From Taudactylus pleione (Eukaryota > Chordata > Amphibia > Anura > Myobatrachidae): a stretch of 64,000 nucleotides of DNA. The stretch spans positions 124,001-188,000 of the forward strand of contig JAUIMM010000701.1 in NCBI GenBank assembly GCA_031769625.1, in the 5' to 3' direction. Positions 54,277 to 63,877 of the stretch are shown piece after piece; position 1 is the first letter of the stretch; each line of letters starts with the position of its first letter. The notes beneath the pieces are model-generated. The model did not search any database. It saw nothing but the letters and a program-made list of their open reading frames with translations, and was not told the DNA's origin. Position numbers and translations under genes: made by a program.

Positions 54277-55135
54277 CACTCTGATAACAACTTGGCACCG
54301 GCCTCCAAAGATGAAATGACGAACGTGGAGCCATCTTTCCGTAACAAGAGCTTCACCGGGAAACCCCAGCGATATTGAATATCATTATCACGAAGAGCCT
54401 TGGTGATAGGTTGGAAAGATCTACGTTTGTTGATGGTATGGATCAAGAGATCTGGGAATAGTTGGAGATTATTAAGGACCTCTGTGTCTTCTACCAACCG
54501 TGCAGCTCTAATGATATCTTCCTTAATAGGGAAAAAGTGAAGGCGTAGCAAAACATCTCGGGGGGAACTGCCAGGGGCTGTGCGGGGTTTAGGGAGGCGA
54601 TGAATGTGGTCAATTAACAGGTCACAGACGTCAGCAGACGGTAATAATTTCTGGAAAAGGGTCAGGGCAAAGTCCTGGAGACCATCATTAAGCACAGATT
54701 CTGGGACCCCTCTTATCTTAATATTATTTCTCCTGGATCTGTCCTCTAAGTCAGCAAGTTTATCCTTAACAGCTGTTAGTTCCATCAGGACAGAATTATG
54801 GGAGGTGAGAAGATCGTTATGGGAGGACACAAGTTCTTGCACCTTTATTTCTAAATGGTTAGTGCGGTCACCCACATTCGTTACTTCAGCAGATAATTGT
54901 TTAACTGAGGTTTGTAAGTCAGAGGTGAGATCTGTCCAAAACGCTTGGAGCATCTGATGGAGCGTACAGACTGTAAGTGGTGCGTCAGTAGTGGGGTCAT
55001 GAGACTGGATGGGGAAGCAGCCATGGAGGTGGACGCTACTGAGGTCTTCCCAGCAGATATAGTGTCAGGAGTTTTTTGTGAAACAAATTTAATAAGGGGT
55101 GCAAGGGTAGAAAGTTTGCCTCGTTTGGCAGGCAT
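54277..55135 (-). pseudogene. LINE A ORF1 protein, frameshifted and cut by DIRS-B
   Basis: Begins at 55,135 with MPAKRGKLSTLAPLIKFVSQ, shifts frame near 54,960, then runs from MLQAFWTDLTSDL through a coiled coil (LEIKVQELVSSH, VKDKLADLEDRSRRNN), the RNA-binding core (IKIRGVPES, HIHRLPKPRT, DVLLRLHFFPIKEDIIRAAR) and a C-terminal domain (INKRRSFQPITKALRDNDI, YRWGFPVKLL). DIRS-B enters after AKLLSE. The natural last codons appear on the other side of DIRS-B, just below 41,836. Same architecture as LINE C ORF1 but a different family. Confidence 0.88.
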
Positions 55136-55745
55136 AACGGTCTTCAGAGGTTGGAGGCACAGGTGTCAGAAAAATAGAGACTGCACGTTAGTTGGTTTTA
55201 GAGATGCTGGATTATGGTGTCATATAGGGAGGAGATGGATATATATGTCGGCAAGTAGGTGTGGAGTGTTGTAGATCACATTAGGAGGATAGTAGTAGCA
55301 GAGGTTCAATCAGAAGAGCAGGAGCTGAAGAGCTCTCATGGGGAGGGTAACATAATATCACTAGAACAGTATGGTGAGGCAAGGGATCACAGCTTTTCAG
55401 AAAGGCAAGTGAAAAATAAACAGTCAATCACCAACCTGGGTGCAGGAGTAGAGAGGAGACATGAGAGCTGTACATTAACAGGAGCTGGCAAGGTCTCAGC
55501 AGGCAGCATCCAGGTACTCCAATGTGGGCTCCAAAATTTAGCCCCTGGCTTCTGGAGCTGCAGTGGGCCGCAGATCTCTGTTCCACGCAGAATGGTGCCA
55601 GAGTGCAGGAATCAGGTCAGGGTGAGAGCGGGCACACGCTGGAGGTGAGAGGAGGCTCAGGGAGGCAGTGTCTATTTGCCCTTTAGAGCACAAGGACAAG
55701 GAGCTCCAAAGAAATGCTGCTGTCCAGTAAGCCAGTCAGGCCACG
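55136..55745 (-). mobile_element. LINE A 5' untranslated region (probable)
   Basis: Upstream of ORF1 on the minus strand, up to the GGCCACGCCCCCC block at about 55,738-55,750. No ORF. The 5' limit is set only by the start of the L2-like element; no target duplication could be matched with the far end at 38.34 kb. Confidence 0.5.
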
Positions 55746-56083
55746 CCCCCCAAACTTAATATTTTTAAAACAGAATTCATTATATTTCCACTGGCCAATA
55801 ATAGTTACCAACCTGATCTATCACTGTTGATAACTCAACAATCCACCCTGCCCCACAAGTTTGCTGCCTAGGTGTCATCCTTGATCCTAAACTGTCCTTT
55901 GTTCCCCACATTCAATCTGTCTCAAAATCATGTTACATACACCTAAGATACATCCAAAATTTGACCATATCACACACAAGACACTGCAAAAACTCTAATC
56001 CATTCACTCATTATTTCCCGCATTGACTATTGAAATAGTCTCCTTACTGGTCTTCCCAAAAACATTTGCCATTACAATCCATT

Positions 56084-56485
56084 ATGAATGCAGTTGCGAG
56101 GCTGATTTTCCGTGCCAAACGTTCATCATCTGCTGCTCTGCTCTGTCAGTCCCTCCATTGGTTGCCGGTTTTCTACCTTATTCAATACAAAATACTTTTA
56201 CTTACACATAAGGCTATTAACCAAACCACACCAACATACATGTCTTCACTCATCTCAAAATATCTCCCAACCCGACCTCCCCGCTCAGCACAAGATCTGC
56301 ATCTTTCATCCCCACACATTACTTGCTCCCATACACGGCTACAGGACTTTTTTCGGGCTGCACCCACTCTGTGGAATGCCCTACCACGCACAATAAGACT
56401 TTCCTCTAGCCTCCAAACCTTCAAGCGTTCCCTGAAAACTCACCTTTTCAGGCAAGCTTATCAGATTCCAGAACCGCCCACATAA
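56084..56485 (+). pseudogene. L2-like ORF2 C-terminal end
   Basis: Readable from NAVARLIFRAKRSSSAALLC, then SLHWLPVFYLIQYKILLLTH, YLPTRPPRSAQDL, FFRAAPTLWNALPRTIR, and SSLQTFKRSLKTHLFRQAY. This order (SLHWLPV, F-xx-AP-x-LWN-x-LP, F-x-xx-LKTHLF) marks the C terminus of CR1/L2 reverse transcriptases. Upstream (55,860-56,080) the same protein continues in pieces with frameshifts. Confidence 0.85.
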
Positions 56486-56515
56486 CCTTCATAGCTTCCA
56501 CATCTAATTACATCC

Positions 56516-57076
56516 GGTATGCAGTCGGGAAACCGGCTGCCTTAATACCGACAGCCGGCTTCCCGTCTGCTTTATCCCGGCGTGCGATACATGACCAGCG
56601 TCTATATCTAGACGTCTGTCATTTACCCGACGCCGGGAGACCAGCGCCCGGCATCCTGATCAAAGGAATGCCAGGCGCCATGAGCGGACAGCTGCCGGGG
56701 GGAGGGTTAGGTTTAGGTGGACTTAGGGTTAGGCACCCCCCAGGAAGGTTAGGGTTAGGCTAGGGGAAGGGGGGTTAGGGTTAGGCACCCCCGGGGAGAG
56801 GTTAGGGTTAGGCACCCCTCCGGGGGACTTAGGTTTAGGCAGCGGGGGAGGGGGGGTTAGGCCCTTAGAGGGGGGATTAGGGTTAGGCACTTGGGGGGGA
56901 GGTTAGGGTTAGGCACCCCTAAGGAGGGTTAGGAGGTTAGGTTAGTTTATACTTCCTTTAGGGATGATCAGGATTTCCAGCGCTGTCGGGCTTCCGCTGC
57001 TGGGCTCTGCTGATCTGTCGGGCTGCCGAGAATCGAACTGCCGGCCATGCGGCAGCCGGGATTCCATACCGATTCC
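56516..57076. mobile_element. M1-family non-autonomous element, complete, 8-bp duplication
   Basis: Flanked by TTACATCC at 56,508-56,515 and 57,077-57,084. Starts GGTATGCAGTCGGGAAACCG and ends with GGCAGCCGGGATTCCATACC plus six bases. The left subterminal region has inverted blocks (GCCGGCTTCCCG, GACGCCGGGAGACC). The centre, 56,690-56,950, is a run of GGTTAGGGTTAGGCACCCC-like units. Diverged copies occur at 1-196, 26,585-27,250 and 60,927-61,404. An 8-bp duplication points to hAT or similar; no ORF. Confidence 0.85.
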
Positions 57077-57392
57077 TTACATCCCCTTTTACAGTCCACA
57101 CATAACCTCACACATTGTCTTTCTTTAACATCCTCCTGAAATTTGGCCAACATTCTTGTGTGACTGGATCATACAGCCCACCAAGAAACTCTGCATTCTG
57201 GCTGGACGAAAATGCAATATATAGCACCTATCCTTGTCTATCAATGACTATTTTCCTATAGATTGTAAGCTTACGAGTAGGGCCTTCCTACCTATATATC
57301 AGTCTGTTATTACCCAGTTTTGTTCTATTAATGTTTCCAATTGTAAAGCGCAACGGAATATGTTGCGCTATATAAGAAACTGATAATAAATA

Positions 57393-57999
57393 ATCTCTGG
57401 TTGGAGAGGAAATTTCAATAGACGGCATCTATACTTCCAAGTCTCACGAAACTTCAAACCCAGAAGTATCGCGGGCAACAGGAGGTCACCACGCCAGTGT
57501 GTGTGAATCGACACACACCAGGAATACAAGACACAGAGGTAGAGACCGGTAACATCACCCACTAGCACTCCCAGAGGACTGACATCATCAAGAAGGTGTG
57601 AGAGTGGGCGAGAGAAGACTCATTTGGCCTGACATCATCAAGAATTGGGTATGATGTATTAAACAGAGGTGCAGGACTCCGATCTCTGCAGACACCAGGA
57701 GCTATTACAAATGCATGATTTGGAAACCGTGACCCGTAAACATACAGTGCAGTTGGGAGCACCACCTGGTTATACCTAGGACACCGATTTCTCAATAACT
57801 ATTCCCGTTTACATTCCCATTGTTTTATTCCATAGCACCTACATTTCAGCATACCATTGGTTTTATGCACTATACATTTTATGCATCACAAGTTTTGCAA
57901 TAAGTAAAGATTTTGCACAACAAAACATGTGTCTCTTTAATGCTTAATATCCACAAGCATATACACTCTTCATTTACTTCTGAAGAAGTGTAAGTATAA
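57393..57999. other. Intergenic sequence, nothing named
   Basis: Contains a duplicated CTGACATCATCAAGAA (57,578 and 57,630 areas). No gene or known repeat recognised. Confidence 0.4.
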
Positions 58000-58690
58000 T
58001 CCGCAGGTATTATATTGCTTTTACAGATTTATTAAAAGACTGGAGATTTTTCTTTACATCAGAAAATTAAAAAAAAAGATTTTTTTCCACTTATGATTTT
58101 TGTTGTGCAGCTGATGTTGATACGACAGCACCCATTAATTACAGTAATATAAGCTGCATCTCAAAAACACACTATACAATTTTTTTAATTGGTTTACAAA
58201 AGGCTGCTAATTTTTTTACACATCCGGAATAGAAAAGGTTTCCTTTGCAAGAATTATTTTGGAGTGCGGATGATGGGAATACCATCTCATACAGTAGATG
58301 ACACTGAAAAACACACTATACAAATTTTTTAATTCAATTATAAAAGACTGGCAATTTTTCTACACACCAGAAAAAGAAAATGACTTAATTGCAATAAATG
58401 TTTTGGAGTGCAGATGATGAGGGTACCACTGCACGCAGTGGCTGCCACTGAAAAACACTATGCTAATTTTTACATTAAATTATGAAAAACTGGCATTTTT
58501 TTTTGCACACCAGGAATACAAAAGGTCTCCTTTGCAAGAATTATTTTTGGGTGCAGATGATGGGGATACCACCTCACACAGTTAGAACAGTAATATACGC
58601 TGCGTCTCAACACACACTTGAAAAATACAATTTAAATTGAATTAGAAAAAACTGCAGGTTTTTTTTTTGCCCATAAAATATTTTTTTCTA
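58000..58690. repeat. About 145-bp AT-rich tandem repeat, 4-5 copies
   Basis: Each unit starts near AAAAACACACTATACAATTT and contains TTTGCAAGAATTATTTTGGA, then GTGCAGATGATGGGGATACC. Unit starts lie near 58,163, 58,304, 58,450 and 58,610, with a partial earlier unit. Divergence between units is moderate. Confidence 0.75.
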
Positions 58691-58797
58691 CAGTTATTAT
58701 TGTTTTTATAACAGGAAAAGAGCTCAGACACAGCACAGTATTTTTTAAATAGTCTTGAAATCAACACTGTCTCTGCCCTTATACACAAAAGATGAGA

Positions 58798-58848
<51 letters not shown>

Positions 58849-58850
58849 CA
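58798..58850. repeat. TA microsatellite
   Basis: Almost uninterrupted TA dinucleotides with one TTTATA break. Confidence 0.95.
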
Positions 58851-58926
58851 CTGCAGTGTAGATAGATTTCCTTGTAAAAAAGTGCATGTTCACATTTTAA
58901 CAAACAATCAAAGTAACACACACACA

Positions 58927-59827
58927 GGGCCTGATTCACTACAGATGACAATTCTGCTTATACTCACACACCGCAGTTGCTAATATCAGCAGTGCTATTT
59001 AAATGTTTGCATTCACATTGTGATCGCAGGCAGACATAAGGACGCCCACTTCCCTTTACATCCGTATACTAGGGCAACATAGCAAAACAACGGTAACATC
59101 GGACCCATATGCACACTTGCACAAGCCCTGACCTTACTCAGAAATTGCTAACAGCCACACACGCTATCAAAGCCATGGCTGCTTATGACATCGCAGTGCC
59201 TAATTTATGCACGAATGGTGTTGCAACGCAATGGGACGCCTGCGCTTCTTCGACCACCCTCCTGTCACCATCCACAAACGGCACTTCCTGTCAATAACTC
59301 TGCTCTGGATCAGCGTAGCCTCTGCACAGGGCCGTAGCTAGGGTGGTGCGGTCGGTGCTTCCGCACAGAGCGCAACATTGCTGAGGGCGGAAAACCGACT
59401 GCCCACCATCTCATATATAATAGTATATTCCCTGTTCTTTAATTTAGTGCCGGGCGGCCGCTGCTGCATGTCCGCAGTGCCCAGCACAGAGGAGGCAGGG
59501 CAGACAGACGCAGCCTCCCTGCCTCCTTCTGACATCCCGACTCTGGAAATCCTATTAGGGCAGGAGAGACTGAGAAGTGATGACGTCTCCCCGCCCAAGG
59601 CTCCCAGAGGTCAATGAGGAGCTGCTGTGTGGTGGGGGCTGGCTGGCGAGGAGTGGCGTAGTGGACATAGCACAGAGGACTGGATGACACAGGACCGAGG
59701 ACCTGCCAGTGCCAGGTGAGGCCTGACTGACAGTATTAAACGTATATACAGTATATAATACCTATATATATATATATACACATATATGTGTATGTATATA
59801 TATCATACATACATATAACTGTATATA

Positions 59828-59872
<45 letters not shown>

Positions 59873-60063
59873 TATGATTTGGGAGGGGGGGTTCCAATGA
59901 ACTTTCTTGCACAGGGCACCAAAATGTCTAGCTACGGCTGTGCCTCTGCAATCGCAGTTCCGAACGCAATTGCTAGTTCGCTTGCTGCATAAGCATGTGC
60001 AGTATGCAACAATCGATCGGTTGCGTGTGTATTAGCAATTGTGTTCATTGCTGAATCAGACAA
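58927..60063. mobile_element. GGGCCTGATTCA-type MITE, split by a hAT element
   Basis: The left end GGGCCTGATTCACTACAGAT resembles the terminal motif at 61,599; the right end reads TTGCTGAATCAGAC. Inner AATTGCTAGTT / TTGCTAAT motifs are found near both ends. The boundaries are approximate because ends have diverged. Interrupted at 59,327-59,942. Confidence 0.5.
59327..59942. mobile_element. hAT non-autonomous element with perfect 8-bp duplication
   Basis: CCTCTGCA at 59,319-59,326 and 59,943-59,950. Ends CAGGGCCGTAGCTAG and the complement of CTAGCTACGGCTGTG. A GC-rich interior with a donor-like CAGGTGAGG near 59,715 is followed by TA/TG microsatellite at 59,760-59,870. Open frames here have no protein features. 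Confidence 0.9.
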
Positions 60064-60360
60064 AGATGCCTGCAGTTACCCTTCCCACCCACTCCATCTA
60101 CTTACTACAACTCTCTCTGCCCTAATGGCGTCCTAATGGTCTTTTGTATGTCCAACCAATAGTCTCGTACCCTCTTTCTCCACTCTACTGTGTGAAACGG
60201 TGCCTAATCACAAGGGAGGGACTCTTATATGCAATCTAAAAATGCGAAATCCGACATCTCTGGGAAAATTACGTTTTCCTGCCTTCTAAGATCTGAATAT
60301 GATGGGAAGACCCGAGCCAGGACTCCTAAGTTCGTTTTTCAGATAAAACGGAACCAGTCA
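60064..60360. other. Intergenic gap, nothing seen
   Basis: No recognised feature. Confidence 0.4.
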
Positions 60361-60589
60361 TAGAGATGAGCGGGTCTGGTTCTCAGAGAACTGGACCGGT
60401 ACGAACATTGCTATTTCGAGTTGGATCCGAATCCGGCTCGGGTTTTCCCACCTTACTCGGATCCGAAAATGAGGCAAAAAGTCATCAATCCCACGTCGGA
60501 TTCTCGTGGGTTTTGGATTGTACATAAGTCCCTCCCTGCTGTGATCGGCGCCATTTCCTTGCTGAGTCCCGGGCTGTGCTGTGTCCAGG

Positions 60590-60735
60590 GGGCGGGCTGT
60601 GTTGTCCAATCCAGGGGTGTGCAGTGCTCCGTCCAGAGGGCTGTATTATCCAGGGGTGTGCTGTGCTTCGTCCAGGGGGCTGTGTTGTCCATCCAGGGTT
60701 GTGCTGTCCAAGGAGTGTGTTGTCCATTCAGGGGC
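60590..60735. repeat. Loose 22-26-bp tandem repeat
   Basis: Five or six copies of a unit like CAGGGGGCTGTGTTGTCCAT. Irregular unit length; open frames in it are by-products. Confidence 0.7.
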
Positions 60736-60926
60736 TGTAAATTAAATTAAAAAAATTAATAAAAAATAAGTAAAAAAAAAGTCAAAAAGTTTTTTTTTGT
60801 GCTGTACCCCAGTGTATCCATATAAGCACTGTGATGCTGCTGGCCGTACCGGAATCAGTATCAGGCTGTACCCCCCCCAGTGTATCCATATAAGCACTGT
60901 GATGCTGCTGGCCGTACCGGAATCAG

Positions 60927-61404
60927 TATGATATATCGCATGGTCGGCAGTTCAAATTCCGAGACAGCGGAAGCCCATCATGGTGGAGATCCCGAAGCTA
61001 AAAAAGGTAAGTAAAACTAACCATATTCTACCCCCTAACCCTCCTTTAGGGGTGCCTAACTCTAACCCCCCCAAGTGCCTAAACCTAACCCCCCCTTCCC
61101 CGCAGCCTAAACCTAAGTTTCCCGTGCCTAACCTTCCCCCAGAGGTGCCTAACCCTCCCTTCCCCTAGCCTAACTCTCCCGGGTGAGTGCCTAACCTTAA
61201 ATCCTCCCTCGGAGCCCCTAACCCTCCCCCCCATGGCTGTCTGCGCCCGGCTTTCCTTCGATCGGTATGCCGGGTGTCGGGTCCTGGCATAGGTCTAATG
61301 ACAGGCATCGGGATTTCGACACCTGTCATTAGTACCTTGCCAGGATTAGACAGTTGGGATGCCGACGGTCGGCATTTACACAATCGGCATCGCGACTGCA
61401 TACC
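60927..61404. mobile_element. M1-family element, opposite orientation
   Basis: Inverted relative to 56,516-57,076: the start has GCATGGTCGGCAGTTC (complement of the right end there), the middle has TGCCTAACCCTCCC-type units, and the right end reads GACTGCATACC. It lies between two units of the 45-bp array. Confidence 0.75.
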
Positions 61405-61598
61405 GGCCATACCCCAGTGTATGCTTCCTTACCCCAGTCTATCCATATAAGTACTGACACTGCAGGCTGTACCGCAGTGTATTATTTATACAAGTACTGT
61501 GACACTGCAGGCCATACTGCAGTGTAATATTCATACAATTATTGTGACGCTGTAGGTCATACCGCAGTGTAATATTCATACAAGTATTGTGACACTGT

Positions 61599-62114
61599 GG
61601 GCCTGATTCAGACCCACTCGCGAGCGGCTGTCCGCTCGCAAGTGGGTCGATGTTATGGACTGAGCATGCGCACGACGGAGGGAGCTCCGTCGTGCGCATG
61701 CGCCAGACGCGACGAGCGAAGGAAAGTCCTTCGCTCGTTGTGTCCGATCAAAGGGGGCGTGCTGTCAATGTTGATTGACAGCACGCCCCCTTTGGTGGGC
61801 GTGCCGGGGGCGCCTCCCGTCAGAAGCCGGCCCACTGACATCACTAGTGATGTCAGTGGGAGTGATTTTGGCTCTGATAGAGCCAAAATCACTCCAGAGC
61901 TTGCGGTTGAAAACCTCAACCGCAGGCTCCGGCTCGCAAATTCGATGGTCGCGATGGTCTCGACCATCGCGACCATCACAATGCACGCTCGTATAGCCTG
62001 TGGGTGGTGACCCACAGCTATACGAGCGTCCAGGAGGACGCTCCATGAAAATGGAGCCCGGCCCTCATTCAGAGCGTGCGCTCTGCTCAGAGCGTACGGC
62101 TCTGAATGAGGGCC
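61599..62114. mobile_element. Hairpin-chain MITE, PIF/Harbinger-like ends
   Basis: Terminal inverted repeats GGGCCTGATTCAGA and GGCCCTCATTCAGA (14 bp, two mismatches), flanked by a 3-bp TGT repeat. Interior: eleven hairpins in a row. Best ones: 61,664-61,680 with 61,685-61,701 (17 bp, perfect); 61,750-61,769 with 61,774-61,793 (20 bp, perfect); palindrome 61,831-61,860 (30 bp, perfect); 61,861-61,875 with 61,879-61,893 (perfect); 61,944-61,959 with 61,962-61,977 (perfect). The right terminus itself folds (62,061-62,085 with 62,088-62,113). Inserted in the 45-bp array. See Part 2. Confidence 0.88.
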
Positions 62115-62619
62115 TGTAGGTCATACCGCAGTGTAATATTCATACAAGTATTTTGACGCTGTAGGTCGTACCCCAATGTAATATTCATACAGGTATTGTG
62201 ATGCTGTAAGTCGTACCCCAGTGTAATATTCATACAAGTATTGTGATGCTGTCGGTCATAGCGAAGTGTAATATTCATACAAGTATTGTGACACTGCAGG
62301 CAGGGTTATATTCATACAAGTATTGTGACACTGACAGCCGTACCTCAGTATAATATTCAATTTCATGTATTCTGACACTGTAGGTTGTGCATTCACACTT
62401 CACATATGTGGTGTGACTCTACAGTATCATTTATGAACAAAGTTTATAATAAAGTTAAAATAAGTTAAAATAATAATAGTTTTGTACAAATTGTGGTGTG
62501 TGCTGTGCCCCACTTCATTTGTGTTTGTTGATATGGAGAACAATCAGTTGAGAGGAGAGTAGAAACTACATACTAGTGCTGGAGCTGCTGCCACCAGTCA
62601 TGACGATACTAGTCCATCA

Positions 62620-62889
62620 ATGTCATCTACTAAAGCCGGTGCCCAAGGGCATAGAGGGCTTAAGTTAGGGCATCTAAAATTAATAAACCAATATTTTACA
62701 GTGGTAAAGAAAAAAACATCAAAGGGAAAGTTAGCTGCAAAAAGACATAAAATTGGCAATATGCCATTCACCACACGAAGTGGCAAAGAAAGGCTAAGGC
62801 CTTGGCCTTTATTTATGACTGGTGGTTCAGCCTCTTATGATAATGTAAGTCCTTCTCCCTGTAGAAGTGTCAAAAATGAAATTCGTTAA
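62620..62889 (+). pseudogene. Unrecognised 89-codon open frame in the large element
   Basis: Begins MSSTKAGAQGHRGLKLGHLK and is Lys-rich in the middle (VVKKKTSKGKLAAKRHKIG). The frame stays open a little upstream (TSHDDTSPS). Possibly a 5' coding piece of the unclassified element; no domain is visible. Low confidence that it is translated. Confidence 0.3.
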
Positions 62890-62945
62890 GGCACAGGAAC
62901 CAACTGTGTACTCAGAAATGTCACAAATCCCTGAGAAGAGTCTAA

Positions 62946-63768
62946 GGACCTCATTCAGAGTCGGTCGTAAGCGGCTGCTCGGTCGTACGCCTAACGATCA
63001 AGAATCAGAAAAAAAAAAACAATCGCACAGCCGGGCGATCACAACCAAAGTGACGCCCATACATGAACAAAGTACTTCCTCTAGCTAACGAATGATAGCA
63101 GCTAGCGATCGAGTCAATCGTTGTCAGTCGCTGTATGTTAATTTTCTTCTGCTGGTTGTGGCCACTTGTGTTGTGTGCAAATTACATAAAAAATTAACAA
63201 AAAATGCATATAATAAGCCATCCCCATGAAATATATTTATTCTTATTAATCTCTAATGCAAACGCAACTGAATCAATTACAAGCCAATTAGCAGTGTTAT
63301 TAGCAACAATAATCGATTAATAGCTGCTTGCATTGTGTGGCACAAAATAGAAACATCAAACATAACATCAGTCACATTTGTAAGTTTCGATTGTACTCTG
63401 GTGCTTGAGAGAGCACATACCCAACCTCAAGCTGTACGATCAGCCAGGCCTCTAACCTGCTCGCAGAGTGACGTTTTACTACTTCCGGCCTTCTATGTCG
63501 GTCGTAGCAGGAAATTTATGTACACCCCTAAAACGGTGAGGAACGCCTGCGTTTTTAGACCACCGTCCCCGTCAACACCCACAAATGGCCTTTCATGTCA
63601 ATCAACTCCCGGAAGCCACTTCCTGCTTGTAAGCCATACGATCGACAGCATTTTGGATCGCCAGGTCTCGTACACACATGCGCACAACTAACCGTACGCA
63701 TGCGTAGTTTGGAAACATCGGATGCGTACGACCGAGCGGCAGCTTATGACCGACTCTGAATGAGGTCC
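62946..63768. mobile_element. MITE, PIF/Harbinger-like, TAA duplication
   Basis: Ends GGACCTCATTCAGAGTCGGT and its complement, with arms matching over about 45 bp (…CGGTCGTAAGC / GCTTATGACCG…). Flanked by TAA (62,943-62,945 and 63,769-63,771), the usual 3-bp target of PIF/Harbinger. Ends resemble those at 61,599-62,114, but the interior has no hairpin chain. No ORF. Confidence 0.88.
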
Positions 63769-63877
63769 TAAGTGTGTTCGCGGGTGTACTCTAAGAGGAG
63801 CCTCCTTCCATCATTTGTTCATCCTCTGCAGTGGGGATGAGCAGCACATGTCAACATGCTGACATAGACATTTAGGA

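Larger units (their letters stand above)
55752..57392 (+). mobile_element. L2-like LINE, 3' part
   Basis: C-terminal RT-associated region followed by a 3' untranslated tail typical of vertebrate L2/CR1-like elements: GATTGTAAGCTTACGAGTAG, GGGCCTTCC, then AAGCGCAACGGAATATGTTG, CGCTATATAA and an ATAATAA tail. Interrupted at 56,516-57,076 by an M1-family element with an 8-bp duplication. 5' truncated. Confidence 0.85.
60800..62390. repeat. 45-bp tandem repeat, interrupted by two MITEs
   Basis: Unit CCGCAGTGTAATATTCATAC, then AAGTATTGTGACGCTGTAGG, then TCATA. Early units read GTATCCATATAAGCACTGTG. About 10 units or parts remain outside the insertions at 60,927-61,404 and 61,599-62,114. Confidence 0.85.

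Noticed and set aside
56690..56950. Possible interstitial telomere (TTAGGG-like units)
   Set aside because: Units are irregular GGTTAGGCACCCC forms confined to a transposable element with target duplication, so not a telomere remnant.
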